DNA from: Isoetes taiwanensis
Taxonomy: Eukaryota > Streptophyta > Lycopodiopsida > Isoetales > Isoetaceae
Length of the DNA stretch: 64,000 bases
Direction: 5' to 3'
Assembly (NCBI GenBank): GCA_021234155.1
Contig: JAJEKV010000269.1
Location: 184,001 to 248,000, forward strand
Below, piece by piece: positions 45,536-58,105 of this stretch (positions are counted from its first letter, which is position 1; each line of letters begins with the position of its first letter). Under the pieces are notes generated by a model. It worked only from the letters and a program-made list of their open reading frames with translations. It did not search any database and was not told where the DNA came from. Position numbers and translations under genes: made by a program.

Positions 45536-47330
45536 TAGAAAATCAAAATCCATGCTTAAATACAAAAGATTATGAAGCGAAAACTAGGATATTTAATGCA
45601 GATCCAACAATGGGTGGATTTAATGCATATGTGTATATGCTTAACAAAAATGCCTTGCTATATGCTTAACAGAGATGCTTTGCTATTGTTAATGTAATGG
45701 TCATAGTCTAGATTCAACATATAAGCTATATTTGTAGACCTTTCTTGCTTTTGCAATCAGGCAGGGGTAGCCATAGGCATTGGTTTCATAAGCTTCATAA
45801 TTATTCTTTGGATCGTTGTTTTATCCGGATATCAACTCTTCAAACGCTGCATAAAATACTCCTCATCAAAGTCTTGAGCCATACAAGGCGTGCAAATTTG
45901 GCTTCATCTTCTTCTGAGCAGCCTAACTAACGAACGTTAACATGCAGAGATTTGGTTACGGTCAAGTAAGTTTAAATTGTGTATCTGCCCTTTTCCTTTG
46001 TTCATGAAGAAGAAATAAACACAGTGAAAGTTAAAACTGTTCAGAAGATTATGAAGTGGATTTGCATGCATGGTTATGGCACCTGAGCCTTTTACCACAG
46101 AAATTTACTGACATCCTACTTGCACAACTAACTTTCTATAACAATGAAGGGCAACCCTGCATGCATTAGGAATTACAGTGTATGATGCAAAATTAAGCAC
46201 TTTAGTTTATCCCATATTCATTCCTGCAGGCTATTACTTATAAACGTAAGGCGACTTCTAATATTCTCCAGACAGTGCAAGATGAAGTCTAACACCAACA
46301 GAAATAAGAAGAATAATATGTTTAACGAAGAAAACATAAAGACAAAACAACGAACATATTATGTCATGAAAAAGTACATAATGATGCAGAGTTACCATAA
46401 TACTGTAAATCAAAATCATGACATAATCTTCTTGGATTTAAGATAACGGCTATCTATGACCTTATTGATGTTAGCAATGAACTCCAAACTAGCCGAAGAT
46501 ATACTATCAGTTTTGTTTCTTCAAAAATAATGAAGCATCCTGCTCCATATCAACATGTGTCCTATAAACTTGCAAAGATTCTGCTCCAACAGTGTATTGT
46601 ACAGTGCAGACAAGTGCATATGAATTATGGGTTCTCCTTATAATCGTGGCCTATAAGAACTCAGCTTGCATAGAATTAGCTTGGAACGCTAATTCTGAAA
46701 ATCGACTCAAAAATTTGACATAAGCGTATAACCTTGGCCACAAGTGGATTTCAAACTAATAGTCTTTGCAAATATTCGTCTTCAAGCTTCTGAACTTCCA
46801 TGTGCTTTGCAAGAACCAAGAAGTGATTTCTAGTAGCAAGCATCATGTCAAGCAATGGATTTCTATTGATTTTGGATTCTAATAACTTGAAGATAACAAG
46901 TAGCCTTTATACTGTCAACTACAAAGCTGAAACAAATTCTACATGTGCTACAGATCAGTGATAGTGCCTCTTATACTAACCTCATAGGGCTGGCCATCAG
47001 GCCCAAATGGGTGGTTTGTTAGCATCGCAAGCAAAACTTAGATGATTCTACAGCAACACTGAAAAGTTAGCAAGCTCTGATATCTTGTATGCAAGAATCA
47101 TACCTACTTTTATAATGTATCGACCTTCTCCTCAAAGGTCTGGTTTCTAAAATAATCTGCCTAATAGGACCAGATTTGGTATTAGTTTTTGAGGGTTCTC
47201 CATCCCAAAGGGAAGATAAATTCAGGATTCGTCTGGATAATATTTATGGAACTTCTCTATTGAATAGAAAAGAATCCAAGTAATGTGCCAAAAGAGGAAA
47301 GATAGAATAGTAAAAGCAAAGAAATTATAC
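45536..47330 (-). other. hAT copy 1 intron region
   Basis: Between the N-terminal exon (donor cttcaatc|ag region at 47331) and the catalytic exon the sequence is AT-rich without coding evidence. Part of it (46600-47330) is nearly identical, inverted, to 63261-64000 of copy 2, showing it belongs to the element. Confidence 0.7.
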
Positions 47331-48240
47331 CTTCAATCAGATTCCGCAGCTCATCTTTTGAAACTTCTGCCATATGTCCAGCAAAATCCCAACCTGCACT
47401 CTCAGACCAATGTGAAGATGGTATGTTTGGAAGCCCATGAGCGCGAAGCAATGATTCATGCTCTGGATAGTCTCTCATTGGGCGTCCATGTTGCAGCAGA
47501 TGCAAGATTGTTCTCATTTGAGTGCATTTGAGTTTGAAATCCAAGAGCTCTTGCTTTTGAAACATGCAATGGAAGATTGTCTCTTTCCGTTCCTTTGCAG
47601 CTGCCAATGCTTGATACTTCTCAAATTGTTGAGCATTTCTAGCATGGACATTTTTTTCGGGATCTTCCCATCCAGTAAACACGTACGTTGTGACTCCATC
47701 TACTATGACTTTGCTTTTCAGCTTTCCAACATGCCGATCAATGTTATTCTTCTTGCACTGCAAAGGCTTATGCAATTTGTTCTTCCATGAACAGATATTG
47801 CATTTGACCATTGTGCGCCCATCTATATCTATGGGCTCAATGAATGGATACTCAGAAAGCCAATCATTTTTAAAACTTCTATTGGCAGCCCATTTACTAC
47901 TCAGCCGATCCTTGTATGCTCCACGACGAGGCCTCTTCTTTCTAGCATTTTCAATAGCATGCTGATCATGATCGTCAACCGATTCAGGGTCCAAGTAATC
48001 CCTATCAATGCCATCATCCTCTTCCAGATCAATATCAGGCTCATTTGTATCGTCATTTTCATTAGTTTCTTCTGCCGAATCATCTTCTTCTTCTGTTATG
48101 GACAAATTGTACTGTTCATCTTGAGAAGAGTGATAACTGTCATTACCAGAGATCACCGGTATCGCCAGTGTACATCGCTTACTAGAAGAGCGAACACCAT
48201 TCAAAAAATATGATATACTCCTTTGAGATTTCCTTTCCAT
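47331..48240 (-). CDS. hAT copy 1 transposase, N-terminal exon
   Basis: The exon starts with MERKSQRSISYFLNG and is open for 303 codons to the donor after ELRNLIEG at 47331. It has a long acidic stretch (residues about 45-85, rich in E and D), a basic RKKRPRRGAYK patch that could be a nuclear signal, and a zinc-finger-like module, MVKCNICSWKNKL...NNIDRHVGK (about 145-175), as at the start of many hAT proteins. FEKYQALAAAKERKET resembles the following conserved helix of ZNF862-like proteins. A leader intron with acceptor ttcttgtag lies just upstream of the ATG. The exon is intact here and differs from copy 2 by only a few residues, but the rest of the gene is broken. Confidence 0.85.
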
Positions 48241-48829
48241 AACTGCAATAGGGTGCTTCTGAGACTAAATCTACAAGAAAAGAAAATTAATTAGAATCCA
48301 TAAATTTTTTGTTTGAAAGTAATTATGACATACATCACAAAAGAATAAATTGTATCAGAGCTTATAAAGTTGAGCTAATGCTTCAAAAAACAAATCTTAA
48401 GCAATGTAAATTATTCTTAATACATTGAATATTCTGATCCAATTTTGATCTGTTGCATAGATCCACTAGAGGCATCCTTTAAAATTCTTAAGAAATGTAA
48501 ATTTTTAACCATTCTATACATGACAACAAAAGATAGATTAAGAAAAAATTAGTTACAGCAGAAATTGTATGCCAAAACTAAAATTGTAGACAGATTGAAA
48601 TACAAGATTAAGACAGTTTTTAATGCCATTGGCTGTAGTGTTGATGTGAATTCCAGAAATGATAGGGAACGAACAAGTTTAACCCAAAAAAAGGACAAGA
48701 AGAGAGCTTTGCTTCAATCCAAAAATTTATTTGATGTAGACTAACCTGGCTCCTATAGAATCAGCAATGGTAACGATTTCACAGTAGCCAAATTCCCTTT
48801 CGTTCTGATGGCCCAGCAAGAAATTGATC

Positions 48830-48838
48830 GGGCTTGAG
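48830..48838. repeat. 9-bp target duplication of the TIR element, left copy
   Basis: gggcttgag here pairs with gggcctgag at 55328-55336 with one C/T difference. Copy 2 of the hAT carries the undisrupted site once (complement of ctcaggccc, near 61752-61762). Confidence 0.8.
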
Positions 48839-49483
48839 CAGGGAAAAAATTAAGCATAGTATATATTTTTTCATAAAAAATGCTTTGGCTATTTTTTAAA
48901 ATCTTACAGTATTTTATGATATATATTTGGCTAAAGTTATTATTATCATTACAGTTATATGTATTTGGACCTGGCGAAACTTTTGAATTAAATATTGCTT
49001 TAAACTTTCAAATAAATATTTTTTTTCTAACTAGAAAAAGGAAAAAATGTAAATTCAGTAGCTTTAAACATATTGTACTACAATTACAAATAATAAATGA
49101 CAATCAAGGAACATAAGATAATATGAAAAAGCTTTAATAGATGCTCACAACATAGCTTATAACATCCAAAATCTAAACTATGTTTAATGTAATGACACCC
49201 TTCTAGATATGGCGATCAAATTGCACTTATCTCTAACCCTTGAAGGAAGATGTTGTTTTAGGCATCTACATGGATATTGGCCATCTAATGGTATATGTAA
49301 TAGAAATTCATAGTTTGGAAACTACTATCAATGATGATGGTAGGTGGGGATGTGTAAAAATCTTTCATAAGAATCAATTTGTTTGGCTATTAATGATTTA
49401 ACATATAAATATTGTAATATAAAGAAAGGCTAATCCCTTTTTCTTTAAGAAAAAGGGGGAAAATGATTTGGCTAATCCTAAAA

Positions 49484-49499
49484 AAATAATGGAATACTT
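49484..49499. repeat. Target-site duplication of LINE D, left copy
   Basis: The 16-mer aaataatggaatactt is repeated exactly at 55187-55202 and abuts the T run that is the LINE poly(A) tail. Confidence 0.92.
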
Positions 49500-49570
49500 T
49501 TTTTTTTTTGAAGAATATAGGAATATATTAAACCACTAGAATGTGATCAAGTACAATGATAAGTGTGGTG

Positions 49571-52500
49571 CTAAGAAATGAAGTGCCCATCATGATTCAC
49601 AATCTGTAAGAATGTCGACCAAATTTCCCGCTTAACTGTGCCAGACAAGCTTGAGACTTGGTAAGCCTGCCACAACTTATGCCTCAAGATCGGAACCAAC
49701 CGAAAAGGGCTAAGCACTGCATTCTGAAAGACCTTCGCTCTCCGTCTTTTCCAAATCAACCACAGAAGCCAAGCTCTGCATAAATGGAATGCCTGCTGCT
49801 TGGCCACTGACCAACTGCTAGGAAAGACTCCCATGAGAAGCTTCTGACTGCACAGTGAAGACCCAAAGAGGGCTCTCACCCAGGACCAAGCTGCCCCTAC
49901 CTCTGTGCATAGGACAAAGCAGTGCTCAATGGTCTCTCGGCGCCTCCCACATAGAGGGCATGTTTCCGCTACCTGAGGCTTGAACACGTGGTAATTTCGG
50001 ACATTCACCCCGAGGCTACGGTGCAAGATCCGCCGCCAAAAAGGGTAATGGATTTTAGGAGGAGGCAATGTATTCCATGCCCACTTCCACATGGCGGGCC
50101 ACTTACTCCCTGGAAGCTTAAGTGACCACTTATCCGAAGGTGGCAATGTGTCATGAAGCGCTAGAAGCCCATAAGCCGATGCTACAAACTGAGATGCATC
50201 AAGTCCACTATGCGACTTCCAAACGCGATTGACTTGAGAAGACAACTGCAATGGAATAGCATTCGCAATTCTGGCCCAAGTCCGAATGTCCCAGCGCCGA
50301 AGGCCAAATCGATCCCTAAAAAACTCCCACGGCGCCAGGTGACCCTCCCAATACCAGTCACGGATGGATGTTACCCCTGCAGCAATCCATCGGCGCTGAG
50401 TACCTGGGTGTAGGGAAGAGGCCAAGGGAGATGCAGAATCCAAGGGTACCCAAAGAAAGGGTGATGAGGCTACCATACACCTGCTAGGGTCCAATGAAAA
50501 GAGAACCTTGACCACCTTCCAGGCCTTGAGGAGACCTTTAAGAAAAGGCGAAGCATGAGGGAATGGCCGCAAATCCTCAAACAGAGCCCACGGCAACTGA
50601 GCCGGAATTGCTGGCTTCCTAAACACAATAGAGTGGCGGCGGCGCGCCCAACAGAGTCAATCACTCGGGATTGTTGTTCTGCAACAACTGCCAGATGAAT
50701 TTCGACACCAGAACCTTCGTGTGCAAGGACACATCAAGCATACCTAAGCCCCCGCCTTTCTGGGACGCACACACTTCCACCATGCGACCTTCACTGTAGC
50801 CCCCTCCTCATTTCCTCCCCAAACAAAATTGCGAATGGTGTCATCCAACTCCTTAACCACACTTTCTGGCGCAAGTATGCAGGAGGCTGCATAAACATGA
50901 GTGCTACAGAGCACTGACTTGGCTATCAGAATCCTACCAGCCATGGTGAGTTTACTTCCCCTCCACCAGTTCAGATGCTGCTTAAGATTCTGTAATGTCT
51001 CCGCCCAAATTGCCCTAGCATTAATGTCCAAGCCAAATGGTATGCCTAACAGTTTGGCAGCTGTGTGTGGTGGTGTAAGAGCCCAGGGAAACTGACTCAA
51101 CCACGCAGGAGGAGGTTCCTCCAGTACCCACATGGCCGAAAGCACCGACCGGTTAAGCAAGCACCACGAAGCTAAAGAAAAGGCATCCAAAATATTCTTG
51201 GCTGCCTGGAGATTGGACTCATCTGCATGAAGAAAGAGGAATGTATCATCCGCAAATTGATTGCAAACCTGTTGCGACCCATCATCCATGCGGAGACCTT
51301 GCACCACATTGTCAGCAACTGCCACCTGAAAAAGCTGCGAGAGAGCTTCTGCCACTATAGTGAGCGAGGAAGGGGCCAAGCGGACATCCCCGCCTAATGC
51401 CTCGCCCACCTGAGAGAAGATTGAAGAGGTCTCACCCGACACCACACCGTAAGCCCCTAGCAGATACGTGCGGCTTCATAACCGTTTCCCTGAAACTAGG
51501 GTCCACCCAAAGGCACGCATCATATCGCCAAGAAGCGCCAGCTAACTGCTTGTCATAAGCCTTGGCAAAATCCAGCTTAAGAAAAACAAGGGGCTGCCTC
51601 ATCCCACGAGCCCAATGCACTCCCTCAAAAGCGGCGACCACATTATGAAGAATGTTCATTTGTGGTATAAAACCGACCGCTTTCTGCACTAATGGCGTGA
51701 ACTAGTATCTTGGCTTAAGCCTCTCAGCCAAAGCCTTAGCAATGATTTTATACACTCTGGACAACGAGTAATAGGCCTCCGGTCATTGATGGTTTTAGGA
51801 TGCTTACACTTGGGTATAAGTGAAATACAACTTTGTATTCAGCCGAGGATGCATCGCGTTATTCCCCAAAAGATCCACATACACCCGCACCACCGAAGTC
51901 CCCACCCATTCCCGGTGCTTCTGAAAAACTCCTCCTTTGGTATTCCATCTAATCCGGGACACTTATTCGAGCCAACAGGCGGCATGCATCCCCAACTCAC
52001 CTTACGTCAGCGGCTCCTCTAAGCTCTGTCTTTGAAGGGTCAGAGATTCTTGGCGATACCTTGGCGGCACCAGCTCTTGAAAAAACACTACGTGAGGGAA
52101 GCGGGCTCTCCTTGAAAAATGTTTCATAGTCTTGCTGCTACAAAGGCCTTGATAGCATCTGGTTCTTTGCAACAACACTCCACAGGGGTGTAACTATGTC
52201 GCCATGGTCGCCGCATACTTCTTCGGCGGGCTGCTCGGAAAAAGACTTTGGAGCAAGTGTCGATCCGCTTCAGCCATGTCAAACCTGCTTTGACCCTAGC
52301 CTGCGACACCTTGGCCTCCTCCTCAACCTCGATCCGCCGAAGCACTGCTTTGCTCCACGCAAGCCATCGAGAGACCAGCCCTCTAAGAGACTCGGTTCGC
52401 ATATAAGGCATCCAACTGCGGCCGACTGAGCCAAAGCCTTTTGCCGCCCCCATTCTTTCGCAAATTGTTTTACCCTAGCCAATGCTGTAACCATTGCACT

Positions 52501-53349
52501 CATTCCGCTATCCTGGCTGAATATCTGCTGCCAAATGAGCTTACAGCCGGCTGTGAACTCTGGATCCTGAAGAAAGCTTGTGTTAAGCTTAAAAACCGTC
52601 CTGAGAGGCCGCGGTGGGTGGTCATGAAGCCGCTGAATGATCTGGGGAGTGTGATCAGAGACAGAGGTGGCCAGAACATTCACCCTAGTGAAGGCTGGAG
52701 CATAATCCAAGACTGCTGGAGTGCCATAAACTCTATCCAGCCTAGAGTATGCCCTACCATGCCCCAGCCAATTATTGCACCAAGTAAAATTTCGATCCCC
52801 GGGAAGCTCTGTCAAACCCCACTCCTGCACAAACCTAAGCCATTGGTCACGCTCAAAACCCTGCACAATATCTGAACCAATACCATGCCTGTCCTCTGGG
52901 AGCTCCACCATGTTAAAGTCACCCAGGACAAACCATGTAGAACCCATACCAAAGGATTGGAGCTTATTTCGCAATTGTGCCCATAAGCAACCTCTCTGAG
53001 TGGCCCCAATTGGTGCATACACATTCAGTAAACCCCACTCGGACTGGCCCTCCTTCCATTTAATCACTGCCCACTGGCCTTGGCTATCTGTGGCTGAAAA
53101 GGTTACATGTACACCCATTTTCCAACAAATCAAAGTACCTCCCCTGGCCCTGCCCGTTGTAGCAGCTGCAGCCACGTACTGATTACCCAAGATATTCATT
53201 AGGTTGGTAATATCACCCCTGGCACATTTATGCTCCTGCAAACACAAGATATCTGGATTAAGATTCTTCACAGCCATGGCGAGACGTGCTCGCTTATTCG
53301 GAGAGGATTTGATGCCTCTCACATTCCAAGATAGAATTTTCTTATCCAT
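49571..53349 (-). pseudogene. LINE D ORF2: endonuclease, RT, zf-RVT (broken)
   Basis: ORF2 starts at 53349 with MDKKILSWNVRGIKSSPNKR. The endonuclease shows ILCLQEHKC, WFVLGDFNMVELPEDRHG, YSRLDRVYG and SVSDHTPQI. The frame shifts near 52430 and continues WLAWSKAVLRRIEVEEEAK and SKVFFRAARRR. The RT part (52120-51450) is badly scrambled, with fragments such as DGIPKEEFF and FLKLDFAKAYDK. It then reads QVCNQFADDTFLFLHADESN (FADD box, 51270) and KLTMAGRILIAKSVLCSTHV. The tail (50626-49571) has AETCPLCGRRRETIEHCFVL and FHLCRAWLLWLIWKRRRAKV. The order is complete, but several frameshifts kill it. Its start overlaps the ORF1 stop by eight bases. Confidence 0.9.
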
Positions 53350-54733
53350 GTGGGTCGTTGTGCACCAAGGGTCCAGGATCCCCTTGTAAAGCCTCACATG
53401 CCTCAACACTATCAGCCCAGGAAGAAAAGTTCTGGACTACCTGATCAATCACCATTCGATCCACTTGAGGAGGGACCTGTACAGTGGGCTGCAGATGGGC
53501 TAAGTGACCCTCTTGAGGAGCTCTCACCTGAGCTCGCCTCCTAGAAACAACTTGTTGCCACCCTTCCTTTTTCTGCTGCAACTCTTCAATCTGTGCAAGT
53601 CTCCTACAGACCTCGGGATCCACCATACGAGAGGAGGGTTCAGGTTGTGTCTCTGGACTGCCCACCTGCTCCACAGCCTTCAACACAGGGGGAACCAGTG
53701 CAGAGGGTGAAGGCGGACCAACCACTATTTGCTCTGCCTGCTTGGGTGCTGAGTGAGGCTTATGCTGGTGAAACTGCTTAAGCGAGGGAAACATTGCCAA
53801 AAGCTCTCCCCCATTGAGCAAGTCCAACTGGAAGTAGGAATAGAAATCACCACTTTTAACCACAAGACTCTGAGGTACCATCTCATCTGCCCGAATACCT
53901 ACACATATCTGTGGTGCACCCACAATCGAATGCGCTATGTGAGTTCCCAGGCCTTTGGCCATGGCCACTAGAAACTTCGGGCACCATCATCTCACGGAGG
54001 CGAGATCCGGATTTGAAGCCAGCATGGCACTCTAACTGCAGCAGGCCTAGCAGAAGAGAAACCTGGAGCATAATGCTGGAACAAAACATAGGCCCCTCCC
54101 ATACGTGCCACTCCATGCGAGACCAACTGCTCCACCGTGGCCTCAGAATCAACCATAATAAGAAAAAAATTATTACCCAGAGACTTCAGGGTCACATATG
54201 GAGGCAACCCGACCTCTTAAACCGAGCCCAGTAGCGGTACCCAAGCCTCTGCATATCCAAAAAGGCCCAGGTGAAATGGCCTAACACCGAAGATGCAACC
54301 AAATTCTCTGTATACCGCACATGCTTCTGGTGATTGATTTCTACAACAGGAGGTAATGATTTAAAAACTTGTCGCAAATCCTTCTTATTATTACGCTCTA
54401 AGATAAGCGGTGCCTCTGTCACCCTAGAACTTTTTTCTGCACTTTTTACGCTTGCAGCGGTTGCCTAATCCAATCAGAAAACCTAGGCCTAGAAAGGCGC
54501 AACGCCGGTGTCATTACCTTTCCATGCATGAGGAGTTGGGGCTCGTGGCGGTTGAGGCACCACCACCTGGGGAAGCTGCGGATATCACGAAGGGGTCCTC
54601 GGCAAAGCACATCACCATTCACACCAACCAAGGATGGCAAAGTTACGGACTCCAAAGGTGGCATTGAGCTGGGCACCACCTCTCTATTCTCCATCCTACC
54701 CGAATTCCCAAAAGCCGACTCACGGGAATCCAC
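53342..54733 (-). pseudogene. LINE D ORF1 (broken)
   Basis: Upstream of ORF2 the frames 54733-54446, 54422-54192, 54207-53992 and 53968-53342 together resemble an L1 ORF1. VRYTENLVASSVLGHFTWAF and PPYVTLKSLGNNFFLIMVDS fit the DUF4283 RNA-binding fold (strand, aromatic turn, strand). The last 208 codons are proline/glutamine-rich with a short charged helix (RRLAQIEELQQKKEGWQQVV). The stop lies in ATGGATAA, overlapping the ORF2 ATG. Frame changes near 54430, 54200 and 53980 break it. Confidence 0.7.
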
Positions 54734-55186
54734 CTTTGCCCTCTTGGATACATCCGGCTAAGAATTGGCTCTTGAAGATCCAGCCAAAGCGGCGCAGGTT
54801 TTGGATATATCCTTGCCTCCTTTCTTTCCTCTCGCAGCATCTCTGACACGAATCCCTGGCCCAGCCTTCTCCAGGCCCAAACTCGGTGCAGAATTACCCG
54901 CCATCACCATGCTCAGGGGTTTACAGCAGAAGGCCGCAACAGGGGGATCAAATCCGGCCCCCAAACACAGCAAAAACCAAAGAAGAATATGTGCAAAAAG
55001 AAGAATCACTGAAAGAGCTTTCCAACGAACCAAAGATCGCTGAAAACGGAGTCCGGATGCAGAAGTTATGAGGGATTCCACAAACCGCCACTGCCGCCAT
55101 CACCATGGCGCCCATCTGAGCGCCTCACCATCAAAACCACCCATCGGTTCTAGCCATTTTTCTTCTGTCTACAAAGAGAGCAAGAT

Positions 55187-55202
55187 AAATAATGGAATAC
55201 TT
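55187..55202. repeat. Target-site duplication of LINE D, right copy
   Basis: Exact match to 49484-49499; marks the 5' end of LINE D. Confidence 0.92.
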
Positions 55203-55327
55203 GTTTTAACTATGGCTATTTTTTATTTTTTTAAAAGAAATCTCCCTTCATAAAATTCGCCGCAAAAATTGCCTAAACCCCCTAAAAAATCGCCATTTGG
55301 CTATTAATAGCCACTAATTTTTTCCAT

Positions 55328-55784
55328 GGGCCTGAGATGGGGTGGATTCGATCAGATGTTTTGCCTCTCAAAAAATTCGTATCCAAGAAAAATTCCATTT
55401 CATTAATTAGCTATCTATGACTTGTGAAACGCATATGTAACATTATAATTATGGTAAGTGGCGAATTTGAAGGCCTTGATAAACCCCTTTTGGGATATGG
55501 CCAAACTCGTATTTTCATAAGGGTATATGTTATGCTAGAATGGCCATTTCCTTGACCATGGTAATCCATCCATGGGATCCAAATGGCCAAAATTTTAATG
55601 TGTCCCAAGTCGCCAAATGATGAATTGGCGATTTCAACCCCCTAACTATCAATGAACTGCTACGAAATGGCAAATCTGCGGCCCGTATAGAGCCAACTCA
55701 TCCTACTCAAGTCGGCCAGCGCATTTTGCTAAAATAGCTAAATCGGGGCCAAATGGCCCGCCGGGGCCACTAAAATCTTCGCTG
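55328..55784 (-). repeat. 5' terminal segment of hAT copy 1
   Basis: Nearly identical, inverted, to 61307-61762. Repeats of ggccattt/ggcgattt are likely subterminal transposase-binding sites. The end is cagcgaag on the minus strand at 55784. Its first nine plus-strand bases (gggcctgag) are the right-hand duplication of the TIR element. Confidence 0.85.
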
Positions 55785-58105
55785 ACTCTCATATTCCTTC
55801 TAGAGCTTACCAGCTATCCTTCTTTATAAACGTTACTAAACTTAAGGCGCCATGCTATATAAAAATGATTAATGCCATGTAACAAAATCTGTAAAGGCTG
55901 GGTCTTAAGCCACACGATTAAAACAATGGACAATTTATTCCAGCCTACAAAAAGGCATTTGTTATGTCCAATCAGAATATATGTGGGGTGTAGCATTTGA
56001 AGAAGCATCATATCCAGTATGCAACTATACAGGCTTACAGGATTATGACAAGGATTGTGACAAGAAATAAGAATAATGGCAACACCTTACAAACAAAATG
56101 GGCCTTTCTCAATCGCCCGTCCTAAATCTCCTGATATTGATCTTATAATTGGGCTACCATGGGTACCTTGCCTCCATAATGAGTACTGATTCTGAATAGC
56201 AGCAATGACAGTAGCAATGTTGAACTAGCAAGGCTTCGCAACCACCACAAGACCTTAGCTCTAAATTGGATTGAAAACAAGAAGTAAACTTTGTTAAGAA
56301 AGTAGAATTAGAACTGCCATTATTGCTCTTATATGTCACCAAGAGAAGCTTCTGAACTGCAAGTCATTCTCCTGAACCAACAACATGAGCATCCAAAAAA
56401 CCTGAAAAACGGCAATTATCAAAAAGCTAGGATTATGTGTACAAAGTATATGAAGCTGGACTCTATATCCAATATATAAAGCTGCATGAAACTCAGGGGT
56501 GGGTATGCAATCCACAACCAGATTTAATGAAAATGAATCTGGGATACATCAATTAGACAATGAATATGGTAATACTAAGATTAATTGCTTGGGGACTAAA
56601 ACCCAATGGAGACGAATGGAAAGTTGAACACGTCAGGATAAAGCTTAAGCTAATATTGTGCTCTAAGGTTTATAAGTAGTTAATCAAATTACCTGTTGAG
56701 ACCATCCCATGGTGGCATAATACAATCGCAATGGAAATGCAGGATATAGATGCAGATTTGGCCTCTAAGGTTTAATAAAAGACTTGCTACTATCAAGGAA
56801 TTGAAGGATATTAGAAAAATAAGGCCGTAGAAAAATGGGCAAATCATGTTCAGTCCTACAATAGCCTAGAAAGCCCTAGCCTTGAGATAGACCATATATA
56901 GCAAAATTGGAAACATAAACGTACAAGCAAGCCATCAGTAACTTAAGGAAAGATAGCCTATATAGTTGCACCCAAAAGACTAGTTGGCTGTAAACACAAT
57001 ATGCCTGACAACAAACTCCAGTCAAATTTCTAAGATCTAGTTACTTCCCAACAAATTTAGAGGAGACGCAGCCAAGGATTGCAAGAATAGCGATTAAACT
57101 GTGTATTCAGATGACAGTTTAACTCAAAGAATGAGCTTTTGGCAAGGCAAGGAATCGTGCGCCAGCCTAACTGAGCTGAAGTAACCAATTGATAATGAAC
57201 CACACAAAAGGCGACTAACAAATAACCAAAAGGAAACAATTGGGAACTGCAAGTTAATCCATTTGCCTAGACATGATTTTGCCTATAAGCGTGTTCACCT
57301 GCTACTAAATTGATGTTCGACTCTGATAAAGGTTTCGCATAAAACTTGTCCATCTGGTGTCAAAACTGCTTTTTGAATCTGCTCTTCAATGTGGCTCAAA
57401 GTAACAGAATGTTACACAACATCTAAGCAATAGAATAGAGGGATACAAGACAATAACTGTAGAAAGGGCCATCTGAAAAAAATTGCATGCAAATTACAAG
57501 ATGCCAGTAGTGTCTATGCAAAACAAAGAGATTCGCGTCAAGTTACAGGTTGACATAAGGTAATATCAAAGGTCGACATAAGGGAGTATCAATAGGCCAT
57601 CTATCTGATGTGAGAATGCCCTAAAAGTTTGAGTCCTTGAATCATAAGATCCAAGATGTATAAGCCAACCGCGGACATAGTGTAGTAATAAAACATCGCG
57701 TTCACGACAACTGATCTGCAGGGACTACATACTGCAGCTATGGTAACGCAGCCAAGCACAAGGCAAAATACATTTTGAACTCTATAACATCTTACAGAAC
57801 TATCTTCTAAATGTGAAGATTATGAATAGAATTTTAGATAGAATAGACCGTCAACCATCTGCTGGAGAATTAAGTGGCCTTATAATATTATAGGAGATGA
57901 AGTGCAGAACCTGAAGACTAACACCTTGACAAGGCCCACAATAATCTGAGCTTGTGTACTCCAAAACACCACAGTACGGTCAAAAAATATATGAGTAGCT
58001 CAGTACACTAAAAGAGTTTCTAGAACACAACTGGAGCCAAAGCCATCCAAATAGCAGATCAAACTTGTATTGGCATACTTGTGCAATTTTAGTAAAAGAA
58101 AGGCA
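55785..58105. other. Intergenic, no gene supported
   Basis: About 2.3 kb of AT-rich DNA with only short, unconvincing ORFs. I found no repeat structure beyond short direct repeats near 57550-57600. Confidence 0.4.

Larger units (their letters stand above)
49500..55186 (-). mobile_element. LINE D: full-length L1-type LINE
   Basis: A 5.7-kb minus-strand L1 element with poly(A) (T run at 49500-49509, preceded in sense by ctatattcttc) and an exact 16-bp duplication. It carries ORF1 and ORF2 and a G/C-richer coding region than its surroundings. It lies within the TIR element, and therefore is the youngest of the three nested layers. Confidence 0.93.
48839..55327. mobile_element. Short TIR element (MULE/MITE-like) inserted in hAT copy 1, split by LINE D
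   Basis: Excluding LINE D, this element is about 790 bp (48839-49499 plus 55203-55327). Its ends are cagggaaaaaattaag and, inverted, atggaaaaaattagtggc, sharing ggaaaaaatta. The 9-bp duplication is that of Mutator-like elements. It encodes no protein, so it would be non-autonomous. The right part has ggctattaatagcc, a palindrome. The terminal repeats are short and imperfect, so the family assignment is inference from the duplication length. Confidence 0.6.
41764..55784 (-). mobile_element. hAT transposon copy 1, with nested insertions
   Basis: The right end (5' end of the element, minus strand) is cagcgaagattttagtggcc, complement at 55765-55784; the same end begins copy 2 at 61307. Inside, ggccattt motifs fill the subterminal region (55480-55760), as they do at 41815-41945. 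A candidate opposite end is cagcatggaaaattttaagg at 41764, an imperfect inverted match. The 8-bp flanks there do not match, so the left end is uncertain. Transposase exons lie at 48240-43838. The 48839-55327 stretch is a later insertion. Without insertions the element would be about 7.5 kb. Confidence 0.65.

Noticed and set aside
41764-55784. Exact 8-bp target duplication for hAT copy 1
   Set aside because: The right flank actctcat has no match beside the candidate left end near 41764, so the left terminus stays unproven.
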